A stretch of 22,500 bases of DNA from Halichondria panicea (GCF_963675165.1 NC_087387.1:6155558-6178057), one strand, 5' to 3'. Counted from the first letter of the stretch, positions 8,748 to 19,201 are shown. Numbers and translations: made by a program. Notes: generated by a model not told the origin, from the letters alone.

Positions 8748-9688
8748 ATTATGCCTCGAGGCGTAGCCGCACGAGGGATACGGTAAAGCTGACTGTGTGT
8801 GTGTGTGTGTGTGTGTGTCTGTGTGTCTGTTCCAGCTGTAACTGCTCAACGGTTGCAATGCGACGAAAACTAACAGCTTCTATAGGCTTCTAGCCACGTT
8901 CTCTTGGATTTTGATTCGTGGATTAGCAAACCAAAGCTTCTTTCTCGAGTTATGGCTAGTTTGACTCACATTGAAGGCTGTTGCAGTCTCTTCAGAATCT
9001 TTTATAGCATCATCTGTCCGCACAAACTTTCTATTCAACATATGAGTTAGCCTTGCACTAAAGCGCTAGCTTTTTGTTAGCTACAAGACTCAGAAAATAC
9101 CTGTTAAAACAGCTAGCTAGCAGTAGCCATTTGTGAAATTGATCTCTTTGGACACACCCTTTAATTATTCCTATGGATGTAATGCGCATGCGCGCTCATT
9201 CCCCAGATCCAGATCCTCCTGGCAGAATCATATTTTTCTTGAGGGCCTGGTAAGCCACAAAACACTACTATAGATAACAATATGTATGTACACAAGTCTT
9301 TTCTTCTTAAATATTATAATTATACACTGCATGAACTACAGATCCAATTTTCTTCTTTCTTGAGGTCCTGGTATTAAAGCCACATAATACAACAATAGAT
9401 GCATGTAATAAGTCTTTTCTTCTCAGTGACTTTATATAGATAAGCTAACTTTATGAAATAATTATGCACTTCCGCTTATAATTAATTGAAAACAAAATCT
9501 TCTTCTTTGTTGCTTCCTAGATCCTTGAGGTCCTGGTATAAGCAGCCACAAAACACAACAATGATACCATAATTATACAATTGCAAGTCAGTTTTAGACA
9601 GATTATTTTATACACTTTTTCCTCTTCTATACTTTCTCTTCTATATTTTTGAGCGAAAGCAAATCATGGCGAGAGGCATTAGCACAGC
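8748..9688 (+). mobile_element. Interspersed repeat family 'ATGCCTCG', full-length copy A
   Basis: The end-to-end reverse complement of 14788-16169 (minus its LINE insertion). It begins ATTATGCCTCGAGGCG, has a (TG)n tract at 8794-8818 and a long unique body. It then has three diverged copies of a ~100-bp subrepeat starting near GAGG(G/T)CCTGGTA (9240, 9363, 9528), and ends GAGAGGCATTAGCACAGC. The ends share only a seven-base inverted match (ATGCCTC/GAGGCAT). No protein is encoded. It is probably a non-autonomous element; class unknown. Confidence 0.72.
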
Positions 9689-9784
9689 TAGTTATTCTAT
9701 TAAACACTCAACCAGACCAGTTCACCAGTTCCAGACAATATAGCACTAAATCCATTCAAGCAGCTACAGCTGAACTGTCCCATG

Positions 9785-10612
9785 TTATTTAGAATTTTGA
9801 CCACAGTTGCATTGTATGGGAGATAATCTCATGCCTCCAGGGTAACCATAAGAATTGAATAGTCTGAATCCATACACTGAAACACCTAGAAGGCTGAGCT
9901 GTTTTGATGGCGGATAGAATGAGCTCCAGCAGACACATTCATTCTACTTATGTGGCCACACACCTCACCACTTAAACATGTAACATTCTGCCAGTTAGTA
10001 ACAATAGAATAATAATTATGTTCAATTTGAAAACTCTCAGTAGAAACATACACCGTGACATAGTTGGATTCGAACAGAGGAAACGCTTCGACAAAATAGT
10101 TATTTGTATACTGCTCAATTGGAGTGATTATCATCATGAATGGGTCTCCTACGCCATCAATCTGACTACCATACGCATACTGTGCGACCAGTACTGGAGA
10201 AGTAGATTCAATGCTATAGAAACTGTTAATAGGGATTTCAAATTCTCCTCCAGTCTCCTGGAATTCACTGACTGATACAACAGTGTTGCAGGTCACAGCT
10301 ACACTTACTGCTCGGGCACTAAGAACACGAATACGTTCACCAGAAGATCTACCCTCGAGAGATGCCACGAGGAATTTTGAGCCCCATGTCACAGTCGGAG
10401 GCACTTGTTCAACCAGGTGGTCACAACTGCCTATACCTCTCGGAACCTGAGCACAATTAAACACAGACAAAGGTTTGGAGCTAGTTATTCTTGTTCCTGT
10501 GAGATCATTAGTATCACTTGCAATCAGATATGTTTCCATACTATTGAGTGTTATTGTTGAGGAATGGAATTTGACAACAGTTCCATTATCACAAGCCACC
10601 AACAAAATCATA
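9785..10612 (-). pseudogene. IgGFc-binding-protein-type domain, 3' exon with a frameshift
   Basis: The exon starts at 10612 after a pyrimidine-rich acceptor (CTTCCTAG). It reads through ITSSKPLSVFNCAQVPRG, CDHLVEQVPPTVTWGSKF and QYAYGSQIDGVGDPFMMIITP to NSSAF and a stop at 9886-9888. In another frame immediately downstream, VSVYGFRLFNSYGYPGGM continues the same domain to a stop at 9785-9787. One base is therefore missing near 9889. CDHLxEQxPP...WG and SxYGYPGG are hallmarks of the IgGFc_binding domain of Fcgbp-like, mostly secreted or cell-surface adhesion proteins. Domain length (about 275 residues) is near complete, but no upstream exon or signal peptide was found on this strand. The single lesion could be a sequencing error or a real break. 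Confidence 0.78.
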
Positions 10613-10632
10613 CTAGGAAGGGTGCATGTGCG

Positions 10633-10892
10633 TGTGATTACCCATGCATGCTTTCAAAGAGCACTATTGATCTCAACTAGACTGAGTTACAACCAATCAA
10701 AGCCAGCTATCAAAACAAGCTCATTTCAGAAATATCACCAAAACTATAACCGCGTAATTAGAGGCATAAATAGTTAATAACCATGATATTAGCATACATG
10801 TAAATCTAACTGCTTATACTATTGATCTCAACTAGAGTTACAGCCAATCAAAGCCAGCTTTCAAAATAGGCCCCAGAAATATCTCCAAGGCT
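10633..10892. repeat. Tandem pair of a dispersed repeat (inverted relative to 11450-11870)
   Basis: Bases 10664-10742 and 10819-10892 are diverged direct copies (CTATTGATCTCAACTAGA...CCAATCAAAGCCAGCT...AGAAATAT). Bases 10633-10668 are the reverse complement of 11597-11632 with few mismatches; 10744-10776 pairs with about 11790-11820 (TTATGCCTCTAATTAC). No protein. Confidence 0.75.
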
Positions 10893-11449
10893 ATACATAC
10901 AAGTACCTCAACAACATTTGCCATGTGAAAAGTTGCTAGGATTGGCCGGAGGAAACACCAAAAAACGTGGGAAACAAGAAATCTGGCGAGAGCATAACTT
11001 CAATCCGTTACAACTTCATTCATTTTGTGTGCATGTGCTTGCACTTGACAAACCACATTTACAACTTCAACACTTGCACATTTTTATGCTTTCCACAATT
11101 TGTCACTGTAGTTTTCAGTCTTTAAAAGAGAGGGTCCTTAAAAGGGTTGAGGGAGGTGACCACAGCCATATACCCTACAGCCAGTAGAGTAGCAATACAT
11201 AAACAAGAGAGAGAGTCAATGTATTCAGATACCACCTGATGAGCTTTTTCTTTTTAGCCGGGTCACTGTATCGATTTGAGAAACCAGAGTGCAGTAATAA
11301 TTTATTTTACATGCACCATCCTTCAAAAAAGGATATCACTTAATGACTTCTCTCACCATGCACAATTAAGTATAGGGTACATGAATGTATACACCCCAAT
11401 ACTCCAGGGGCCCTAGTGGCATGGAGTATCCTGAGAGTTTCAATGGAGT
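10893..11449. other. Stretch without a supported gene
   Basis: A weak 89-codon plus-strand frame (10918-11187) has no recognisable composition or splice context and I do not call it. No other signal seen. Confidence 0.5.
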
Positions 11450-11870
11450 GTCAGAGCACATCATGGTACAAGTAGATGTAGAGATATTTCTGAAATGGGC
11501 CTGTTTTGATGTACTAGGTTATTAACTCTCAGTTATTAGTCTTGGAGATACTTCTGAAATGCTTTGACTTTGAGACAATAGTAAAGATTATGATTATAGT
11601 GCTCTTTGATAGCCGACATGCATGGGTAATCACTATAATAATTATAGCCTCAGTTCCAACGAAGTTGAAAAATACATAAATCTAGTTACAATACATAGTT
11701 GGTGACCTAGCGTTATTTTAGAGACAACGAGGCTAGGAACAAAGCTAGGGTAATCACATGCATGCACAGTTTCATGGTTATTGAATTATTTATGCCTCTA
11801 ATTACACGGTTATTGAATTAAAGTTTCTATGTGTGTAGTCTTGGAGATAGTTCAATGGGCCTGTTTTGAT
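11450..11870. repeat. Cluster of copies of the 'GAGATATTTCTGAAATGGGC' repeat
   Basis: The motif GAGATATTTCTGAAATGGGC followed by CTGTTTTGAT occurs at 11481-11510, in shorter form at 11541-11561 and in decayed form at 11838-11870. It occurs inverted at about 10709-10740 and 10861-10892, and again at 22475-22500. It appears to be one end of a small mobile repeat. Confidence 0.7.
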
Positions 11871-11877
11871 ATAGAGG

Positions 11878-11943
11878 TAGTCTCGCGAGCAGACGTGGGA
11901 GGGAGGGAACGTTCCCTCTAGGACAAGTCTGCTCGCGAGACTA
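11878..11943. mobile_element. 66-bp palindromic mini-element with perfect 17-bp inverted repeats
   Basis: TAGTCTCGCGAGCAGAC (11878-11894) is exactly complementary to 11927-11943, with a 32-bp centre. The sequence ATAGAGGTA occurs on both sides (11871-11879 and 11946-11954), partly overlapping the left arm. This suggests an 8-9 bp target duplication. Confidence 0.7.
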
Positions 11944-12051
11944 GCATAGAGGTACCAGGAATGTGGATACAAAAAAATGCAGTAATGTTATAGAGCTATT
12001 ATATAAACTGAGTGGGCACATATACCAGTAGATCTATACCCATCAGTTGCT

Positions 12052-12786
12052 ATGAGCTACATAAATACTGCCTTGATCCTGTCAATAATTACAATCACAT
12101 TTGCTCACAAGAAAGCATCTTGTGATGCCCAAGTCACAGGTAAGACTGCATGAATTCTATTATGCTTGTAAAATCCTATGGATACTATAGATGTGACCTC
12201 ATCAACTGGCAAAAAATTTGCGGTTGGTTTCCCTAGAAATCTTCTGATTAAATTAATTATACTAGTGAAAGTACGACACGCGTGCCTCGATTTAGCAATT
12301 AGCATCTGCAATAACGTTGAGCGTGGGCGGATAATTGACGCAGCACAGTGTTTCTTATCTTAGAGGTCAAAATGCAACAAATATTATATACATATATTAT
12401 ATGTAGAGTGTGCTTTTATGGCTGTTGAAAGATACATGTTACTGTATGTTTAACTACAACCACCTAGCCCTCAGTTTGTTCAATGGTTCGGAGACTCTTT
12501 CATCTGCTATAACTTGAATTCCGGTCCAATTTCAACGCTTTTCTGATTTTCTGAAAGCTTAGAAAGAGACTTTCATATTTGAGATATAAAATTAATGTCA
12601 ATTCTCATTTCAGCTGCTACCCCTCACACACACATACAGGGACGGACGCAAGTGATGATGAATGCGTACGCTGACCTTGTGTTCCAGTTTGGAATGGCTG
12701 ACGAGAACCAAGCCGCTTACATTTGTTTAAGGCCCAACACGGCTGTGCAGTACATCAAAGCTGAATGGTTTTACGATGCCTTCAAG
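12052..12786 (+). CDS. Unrecognised secreted protein, first exons (3' part not found)
   Basis: Exon 1, 12052-12139, starts at ATG and encodes MSYINTALILSIITITFAHK, a typical signal peptide core, ending at a GTAAGA donor in phase 1. Exon 2, 12614-12786, follows a good acceptor (ATTCTCATTTCAG), keeps the frame and ends AAG|GTACAC. Its product contains YADLVFQFGMADENQAAYIC and NTAVQYIKAEWFYDAFK; I recognise no family. An alternative or additional exon at 12191 (after ACTATAG, also phase 1) would give DVTSSTGKKFAVGFPRN. That faintly recalls the opening of IgGFc-type proteins, but it soon loses sense. Downstream the gene is interrupted by repeats and a LINE relic, so it may be truncated. Confidence 0.5.
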
Positions 12787-12818
12787 GTACACACACTATA
12801 CACAGCATTAAAACTCTA

Positions 12819-12975
12819 GTTATGCCTCGGTGCGCATGTGCAAGCAAGGTATACGGTACCGATGAGAAGCGATATGGGCTCCCCCCTTATTTTGGGGCCC
12901 CCGGTCCTAAAACGCTAGCGATTTGGGGTGTTAGAGGGGGCCAATTACGCTAGTGATTTAGGGCCCCCCTCGAGA
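12819..12975 (+). repeat. Short composite repeat: 'ATGCCTCG' end plus GC-rich module
   Basis: Bases 12821-12860 (TATGCCTCGGTGCGCATGTG...GGTATACGGTA) match the first ~45 bp of the repeat at 8748. The following GC-rich module (GAGAAGCGATATGGGCTCCC... GCGATTTAGGGCCCCCC) matches the reverse complement of 20625-20740. Confidence 0.6.
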
Positions 12976-13021
12976 TAGCAACGCAATGTTCTACCATGTA
13001 GTCTACCAGGAGAGAAAGGTG

Positions 13022-13872
13022 CCTCATCGATGAGCAAGCTGCCAGGTGCAACCTCTGAAGGTGGCTTTCAGTTCTATATACTATTGATGACCACGGTTTC
13101 AGAGATGCATCCTGTATTTGTTATGGCTGGCCACTGCCATCAACCCCAACTAAGTGCAACTGTGGCTCAGCCTTCTCAGCAAACCATGCGCAATGATTTT
13201 TACCAATTGGCGACTTCTCAACTAGAAGGCATAACAAGCTACGTGACCTGACTGTTTCACTTCTCACCAAAGTCTGCCACAATGTTGCCACAGAACATGA
13301 GAACCCCGACTACAACCACTAAGCGAGACTCTTTATCACACCGCTCAGCTATTTAACCACTGACAATGCCCGCTTAGACATCTGTGCAAGAGGTTCTGGT
13401 TTGCTGCTCAAAACACATATTTTGATGTACCCGAATGCACCCAGCAACAGCTCCAGAACCATCAAAGCTGCCTACAAGAAACATGAGGTACAAGAAACAT
13501 GAGGACGAAAATAAACGGGCTTACAGCCAACGCGTCAGAGACATTGAGCAAGAAGTTTTCACCCCCTCGTCGACGTCTTCTATAAACCACAGGTAGACTG
13601 GGGCAAGAGGCCGCCACCTTCTACAAAAGACTAGCAGACATACTCGCCTGGAAATAAGCTATACTCAGTAGTAATCAGTTGGCTAAGGTGCAAGCTATCC
13701 TTTGCTGCCGTCCGATCTTCAATTATGTGCATCCGTGGAATAAGATCATCAAATCATGGACCCCTATATACGAAACAAGATCATCAATGGACCCCTACGG
13801 AACAATATCATCAAATCATGGACCCCTACGTGATGCTACATCACTCCAAGAGGGCCTGATCCCTCAAATTTA
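13022..13872 (+). pseudogene. Decayed LINE reverse transcriptase, C-terminal end
   Basis: In successive shifted frames the plus strand gives YGWPLPSTPTKCNCGSAF, RDLTVSLLTKVCHNV, SANTTDNARLDICARGF, YKKHEDENKRAYSQRVRDIE, FYKRLADILAW and WLRCKLSFAAVRSSIMCIRG. These are the ordered C-terminal blocks after the RT domain in a non-LTR retrotransposon lineage common in marine invertebrates. It ends in three imperfect copies of a ~30-bp unit (ATCATCAAATCATGGACCCC, 13745-13830). No intact frame remains and no RT catalytic motif is present. Confidence 0.7.
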
Positions 13873-13879
13873 ATTAACT

Positions 13880-14156
13880 GTCACTATAAACTGCTTTCAA
13901 TAAACCATTATATATGTACACGTATACATGCTTCTTATTATTACTATTATACTACTCCTGGTTCTACATAATAATATATCGGTATGAGATGAGGCCAGCG
14001 TCGTACGCATTAGAAGTAATGGAGGTTGAGTCGAGAATCAATGGCAAAAACAAGTAATGGTCTACGTATAATAATGGCAAAACAATAATATTCAATGTCT
14101 ATAATATAGCTTGCTAGCTAGCTATTTAATAACAATTTAACAGTTTGGTGATACAG
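13880..14156. other. AT-rich 3' flank, nothing identified
   Basis: Low-complexity AT-rich DNA with TAGCTAGCTAGC runs near 14110. It contains no ORF. It would be the 3' flank of the minus-strand integrase/Ulp1/PHD gene. Confidence 0.5.
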
Positions 14157-14787
14157 TTAACATGAATTAGATCTACATGTTATACACAGCCATCCTCTTG
14201 GCCTGACCTTGATGTTCATGCATTTAAAGTGAAACCACTTTTGGCATTCTGTACACTCGGTCATTCGGCTATCATATATCTCTGGAAGACCACAAGTGCA
14301 GTACAGCTCGATGATTATCTGTTTGGGGATCACATCTGTTGATTGCTGCCGAATTTTTAGATTGAGGAAAAGTGCTGAACGTTTTAGCTTCAAAACAGTG
14401 CTGAATGTGTGAACACATTTGTTGTGAGTCATACGTTACATCTTTCGTACTCTTCGCCTGTGCAGCATTGTGTGCATTTGCAATGCTGAAAACACCACAG
14501 TCCATTTCTCCTTCTTGCTGCTGTACAGGCTCAATGTAAACTTTGAGTTTGTTGTTTACCGCAAATTGATTGCCATATATTTGAGCTAGCTGTACTTGAA
14601 GACTTGAGGTTAATTCTCCAGTTGAACAGCTGTCGTATAGTCTCAGTTTTCCATTGGTGAGGCTGGAAACAACCCAGTGCTCTCTTTCCTCAACAAATAG
14701 TATCTGAACGGCTGCATATAATTATAGGCGATAATTATTATTATACACTATGTACATTACAGTAATATAACTAGTGTTCAAGCTGGC

Positions 14788-15197
14788 GCTGTGCTAATGC
14801 CTCTCGCCATGTTTTTGCTTTCGCTCAAAAGTATTAGAGTGTTATATTAGTTTCTATAATGAATTTTATATTAAAGTTAGCTTATCCATATAAAGTCACT
14901 GAGAAGAACACACTTATTTACATGCGTCTATTGTTGTTATTTATTGTATTATGTGGCTTACCAGGACCTCAAGAAAGAAGAAAATTGATTCTTCCAGGAT
15001 CTGTAGTTCAGTGTATATAATATCTAAGAAGAAAAGACCTGTGCACATGCATATTGTTATCTATATTGTTATATGTTTTGTGGCTTACCAGGCCCTCAAG
15101 ACAAAGATGATTCTGCCAGGAGGATCTGGATCTGGATCTTGGATATTATTTTCTCACACATGGGGAATGAGCGCGCATGCGCATTACATCCACAGGA

Positions 15198-15245
<48 letters not shown>

Positions 15246-16090
15246 ATTTTCATTTGGATAGGAATGCTGCATCCACCATAATGGTAGGTTTTCATGCAGG
15301 TCCTATATAAAAGAAGAAAAAATATATATATATAAAACATACATATAGATAATTAATTCTTATATGACAGGTGTTCTCCTAGATTGTAATGTGTAGTGTT
15401 TTCAGGGAGGTTTTGAACAACTTTAAGGTGGGGCATGATTTTGAGGATAGCGGGAGACGGTTGTAGTGCAGAGCACCTGAGTATTCAAAGCTCCTTCTAT
15501 AGTGATCAGAGTTTGGCTGGCCTAGGTGAATATTACCTGATCCACGGGTCCCAATGTTGTACAGTGTCGAGTTGAGTTTAAACTTGTTCTTCAGGTAAGG
15601 AGGGGCGAGGTTCAGCAGACATCTGTGAACTAGAGTGAGCATAAACCTCTGCCGCCTTTCTTGGAGTGTAGTCCAGCCAAGTTGGTCCCTGAGGGGTGAG
15701 CTGCTAGTGCGCGGAGGTTTTCCCAATATCACACGCATTCCATAGAATAATTAAAGGGGTGTGTCCAAAGAGATCAATTTCACAAATGGCTACTGCATGC
15801 TAGCTAGCTATAGCTGTTTTAATTAACAGATATTTTCTGAGTCTTGTAGCTAACAAAAAGCTAGCGCTTTAGTGCAAGGCTAACTCATATGTTGAATAGA
15901 AAGTTTGTGCGAACAGATGATGCTATGAAAGATTCTGAAGAGGCCTTCAATGTGAGTCAAACTAGCCATAACTAGAGAAAGAAGCTTTAGTTTGCTAACC
16001 CACGAATCAAAATCCAAGAGAACGTGGCTAGAAGCCTATAGAAGCTGTTAGTTTTCGTCGCATTGCAACCGTTGAGCAGTTACTGCTGGA

Positions 16091-16125
<35 letters not shown>

Positions 16126-16169
16126 CAGCTTTACCGTATCCCTCCTGCGGCTACGCCTCGAGGCATAAT
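14788..16169 (-). mobile_element. Interspersed repeat family 'ATGCCTCG', copy B, inside the last intron of the integrase/Ulp1 gene
   Basis: Reverse complement of 8748-9688 from CTGTGCTAATGCCTCTCGCC to CGCCTCGAGGCATAAT. It has two rather than three of the internal subrepeats (near 14960 and 15085) and a (CA)n tract at 16094-16123. It is interrupted by a LINE at 15201-15736. It fills most of the 1.5-kb intron between 16211 and 14712. Confidence 0.75.
15201..15736 (-). mobile_element. 5'-truncated LINE with (TATC)n tail, inserted in repeat copy B
   Basis: Minus-strand frame 15736-15379 encodes the C-terminal end of a non-LTR retrotransposon protein: RDQLGWTTLQERRQRFML, VHRCLLNLAPPYLK, SFEYSGALHYNRLPLS. 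These are typical of LINE ORF2 tails of the Jockey/CR1-like groups. Its 3' end is a GATA/TATC microsatellite (15201-15243). Imperfect 13-base flanks (15188-15200 and 15737-15749) look like a target duplication. Aligning copy B with copy A shows the insertion exactly here. Confidence 0.75.
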
Positions 16170-16687
16170 TAGTGATCCATCGAGATAACATTATATAAGC
16201 CTAACCCTTACCTCTTACAACAGAGTCATGACATTGCATTGCTTTAAACTCTTTTTGAGTATAAGTAATGTCGATTGAAGACCATGCAGATGAGGGAACT
16301 GATACCTCAGCACTTCATGGGCAGCATACATAATTTATATGCTTGTCACATAGTTTTCCTCTCTTTACAACTGCCCTATCCCTGTAACGTAGATCTAAGT
16401 CAGGTATCCAGAGACTCCCAGCATACCTGGTCTGAGCATGTGCAATAATTATTATGTAGTTATTAGTATATATTAGGTTCTACATATTAATTGACCGTGC
16501 CTGATCACAAAATTAATGTCAAGACAATTATAATTATCTACATGCCATGCACGTGGCTGACAGAAGTTACCTTTTGACTCTTAGGTACAGACTGATTAGA
16601 CTTTCGTCTCTTAGGTGGTGGTGGACGGTCTAAGGGGACATCAATTGGTTGCAAATGAGTCACCACAGGTCCATGTCCATGTATTCT

Positions 16688-16998
16688 GGTGGGGTGGGAC
16701 CATCGGATTTCTCCGGTGGGGAGGGGGCCATTTGGATCTTCTGGTGGGGTGGGGCCATTAGATTTCTCCGGTGGGGTGGGGCCATTTGAATCTTCTGGTG
16801 GGTGGGGCCATTGGATTTCTCTGGTTGGGTAGAGCCATTGGATTTCTTCGCTGGGGTGGGGCCATTTGGATCTTCTGGTGGGGTGGGACCATCGGATTTC
16901 TCCGGTGGGGAGGGGGCCATTTGGATCTTCTGGTGGGGTGGGGCCATTGGATTTCTCTGGTGGGGTAGAGCCATTGGATTTATCCGGTGGAGTTTGGC
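16688..16998 (-). repeat. 27-bp tandem repeat encoding a Pro-rich nine-residue unit
   Basis: About eleven units of GGTGGGGTGGGGCCATTGG-type sequence (plus strand) encode PPEKSDGPT or PPEDPNGPT on the minus strand. Most units are 27 bp, but two are 28 and one is 26, which shifts the frame inside exon 7. A block of about three units is duplicated at higher order (16688-16770 and 16877-16960). Confidence 0.9.
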
Positions 16999-18332
16999 CA
17001 CTGAGAGCTACATTAGGGATCGAATCTCATGCGCATGCAGGCTACATGCATGTATATATGTGCAGTATCAAATTGCCGCCTGTGCTGGTAGCTAAATAAA
17101 TACCTTTTTGTTCAACCAATGAAGAAGGATCCATATAAGCCTGTATTATGCATGTGTTATCACAATTATGGTATATATAGTTATAGGATTAGCTATATAC
17201 ATTCATATTTACCTTGAGACGTTTGATATTACATTTCTTTTTTAACACCTTCCCATCCAAGTCCTTAAGGGTAAAGACACCCTTTCCATCTGAGGTCTTA
17301 ATAATGTATGGTCCACTATACTTGTTTTCGAGCTTTCCACCTTTCCTCTCCTTTTGTTGGGTGTTCTCAACCAAAACCTTGATTCCAGGTTGCAGTTTCT
17401 AAATATAAAATGTATTTAATTTGCTTAGAACAAACTGCACAGTTTGAAATCATATATGCTTCGTACATAATTATAGCATTCGCACACATGAATGTGCAAG
17501 TGTATATATACTTGCATGCAGCCTGTATAATATATACAGGGCTGTATAATTATATACCTCTGGTGAATGCCGTTTATCATAGCACTCCTTTTGCTTTTTT
17601 GAGATTTTTTTATGTTTTCACCAGCTATGCTCTTTATATCTTCTTGCCTCTTGAGCATTTTCTCAATAAAAGCATCTGCAGTTGTCTCTGTATCTATATC
17701 TTCATGCACTGGTCACTATTTCGTTTTGCTCTACATCTGCTTCTATAGGCAGCCGAGCTTCACGATGAAACATCATGAAGAATGGTGAATAGCTGGTTGA
17801 TCGGTGTTTTGACACTCGGTATGCAAACAGAATAGTGTCTAGCTTTGTATCCCAATCATTGTGTGCTTCATTCACTAACTTGCTGAGAGAACGACAGATT
17901 GTCTGATTGAATCGCTCCGTGAGGCCATTAGTCTGAAAATTCAGTGATTAGCCATAATAATTATAACATAATTGCATGTATATCCTATGCATGTATTCAC
18001 TCCTTTTTGCACTAGGTAAAAGTAAAAACGTTCACTCCTTTAAAATAAGTTCGAACTTCTTTTCTGGGGTGGTGTGAAAGTATATCTATATATGGCATCA
18101 TTTATTATACAGTATTTAATTATGTGCATGCATGCTTCTTACTTGAGGATGATAGGCGGAAGTGATTCTATGCTGTGTGTTTGTTCTTTTAAAGAGTGCC
18201 TCAGTAACTTTTATTGACAAATTCTCTTCCTTGGTCACTGAGGATAACAGTAGGGCAGCCGTATGTGCAAAATACCTGCGTTACAGTAAATAATTATAAC
18301 TAATTAGGGCCATTGTATACACAGCACGTTAT

Positions 18333-18448
18333 AGTTATAGACTAATCACAAGGTTTGTATGGAATATACAGTGCATGATACCCGAGGGCTTTGCCCGAGG
18401 TTTGAATGCACTGTATATCCATACAAACCGTGTGATTGGTCAATAACT
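18333..18448. mobile_element. Fold-back mini-element (116 bp)
   Basis: Arms of about 44 bp, AGTTATAGACTAATCACAAG...ACAGTGCAT (18333-18376) and its inverse at 18406-18448, differ at a few positions. The centre holds CCCGAGGGCTTTGCCCGAGG, itself a hairpin. It lies in intron 2 of the integrase gene. Confidence 0.75.
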
Positions 18449-18535
18449 GTTTTCTTGCATGTTGCTATTGACAGCAATTTTGAATTTATTATTACATGTA
18501 GCTATTAGCCATACAAAGAACAAGTAGAGTAGAGA

Positions 18536-19201
18536 ATGAGTTCTACTAGACTAGGTGTAGGCTACTCAATGGACCTTAAACTTAATGTTGCCCCTAAAGG
18601 GTGGTTCTCTGATGAAGAGGGTCCTTTGACAGGTCCTTTGACAAAGAAACAAAAACTTCAACTTGAATCTCGATTTAAAACTGCCACTGAAGAAGACCTA
18701 GGCAGCTACACAGAAAAACAAGCACCAAAAAACACAAATTACTCTACTACTTGGGCTGTTCGCAACTTTTTAGACTGGATAAAGCAGCGGAATTTGCGTT
18801 TTCCAACTGTTCCAGTACCTGAAGCGCTCCTAACATCTGGCACTGCCAAACAATTGGACCGTTGGTTGTCTTTTTATGTACTGGAAACCCGAAATAACAA
18901 AGGAAAACCTTATCCTCCAAAAACCCTTTACCAGCTACTGTGTGGGCTGCTTCGACACATGCGTGGAATAAACCCCAACACCCCCAACTTCCTTGACAAG
19001 ACCAACCCCTCCTACAAGAAGCTCCACCCACAAAACGGAAACATCCAGCTCCTCCCCCAGTTTTGCAGCAAACAAGCCCAGCACACTTCCCAAGAAACGA
19101 GCGGCTCGTACTACTCTCACAAAGCGAAAGGGAAGACACCTATAAGCTATAATTTGCAGCAAACAAGCCCAGCAAACGAGCGGCTCCTATACTACTCTTG
19201 A
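18536..19201 (+). CDS. Crypton/ZMYM-like protein fragment, antisense inside an intron
   Basis: An open 221-residue frame starting at ATG. Residues about 45-150 (RFKTATEEDL, KNTNYSTTWAVRNFLDW, LDRWLSFYVLETRNNKGKPY, TLYQLLCGLLRHMR) resemble the N-terminal, DNA-binding part of Crypton tyrosine-recombinase-derived proteins such as the C-terminal domain of ZMYM2/QRICH1. After NFLDKTNPSYKKLH the match stops. The last 65 residues come from a duplicated sequence (CAGCAAACAAGCCCAGCA at 19066 and 19157) without domain character. The Arg/Tyr catalytic region is absent. It lies between integrase exons 2 and 3 on the opposite strand, so it is probably an inserted, 3'-truncated element. Expression is unknown. 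Confidence 0.62.
   Translation: MSSTRLGVGYSMDLKLNVAPKGWFSDEEGPLTGPLTKKQKLQLESRFKTATEEDLGSYTEKQAPKNTNYSTTWAVRNFLDWIKQRNLRFPTVPVPEALLTSGTAKQLDRWLSFYVLETRNNKGKPYPPKTLYQLLCGLLRHMRGINPNTPNFLDKTNPSYKKLHPQNGNIQLLPQFCSKQAQHTSQETSGSYYSHKAKGKTPISYNLQQTSPANERLLYYS

Noticed and set aside
8625-8858. 77-codon minus-strand ORF as a gene
   Set aside because: It runs through the (CA)n tract of the repeat into the Kelch relic; a chimeric chance frame.
10018-10777. Plus-strand ORFs opposite the IgGFc domain
   Set aside because: The minus strand has clear domain homology; the plus-strand frames show no conserved motif.
14272-14505. Separate small genes at 14272-14505 and 14157-14432
   Set aside because: They overlap in different frames and encode consecutive parts of one protein (Ulp1 end, then PHD); a frameshift near 14350 splits them.
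8748-16169. A single 7.4-kb DNA transposon with ~0.9-kb terminal inverted repeats
   Set aside because: The right arm sits inside an intron: the Ulp1 exons at 16431-16212 and 14711-14157 join in matching phase across it. A third, diverged copy exists alone at 20836. Two independent insertions explain the data better.
16771-17099. Gly/Trp-rich plus-strand ORFs over the 27-bp repeat
   Set aside because: They are by-products of the tandem repeat read on the wrong strand; the minus strand fits a spliced exon with matching phases.
18747-19139. 130-codon minus-strand ORF rich in Cys/Gly
   Set aside because: It is the antisense shadow of the Crypton-like frame; no domain and no splice context.
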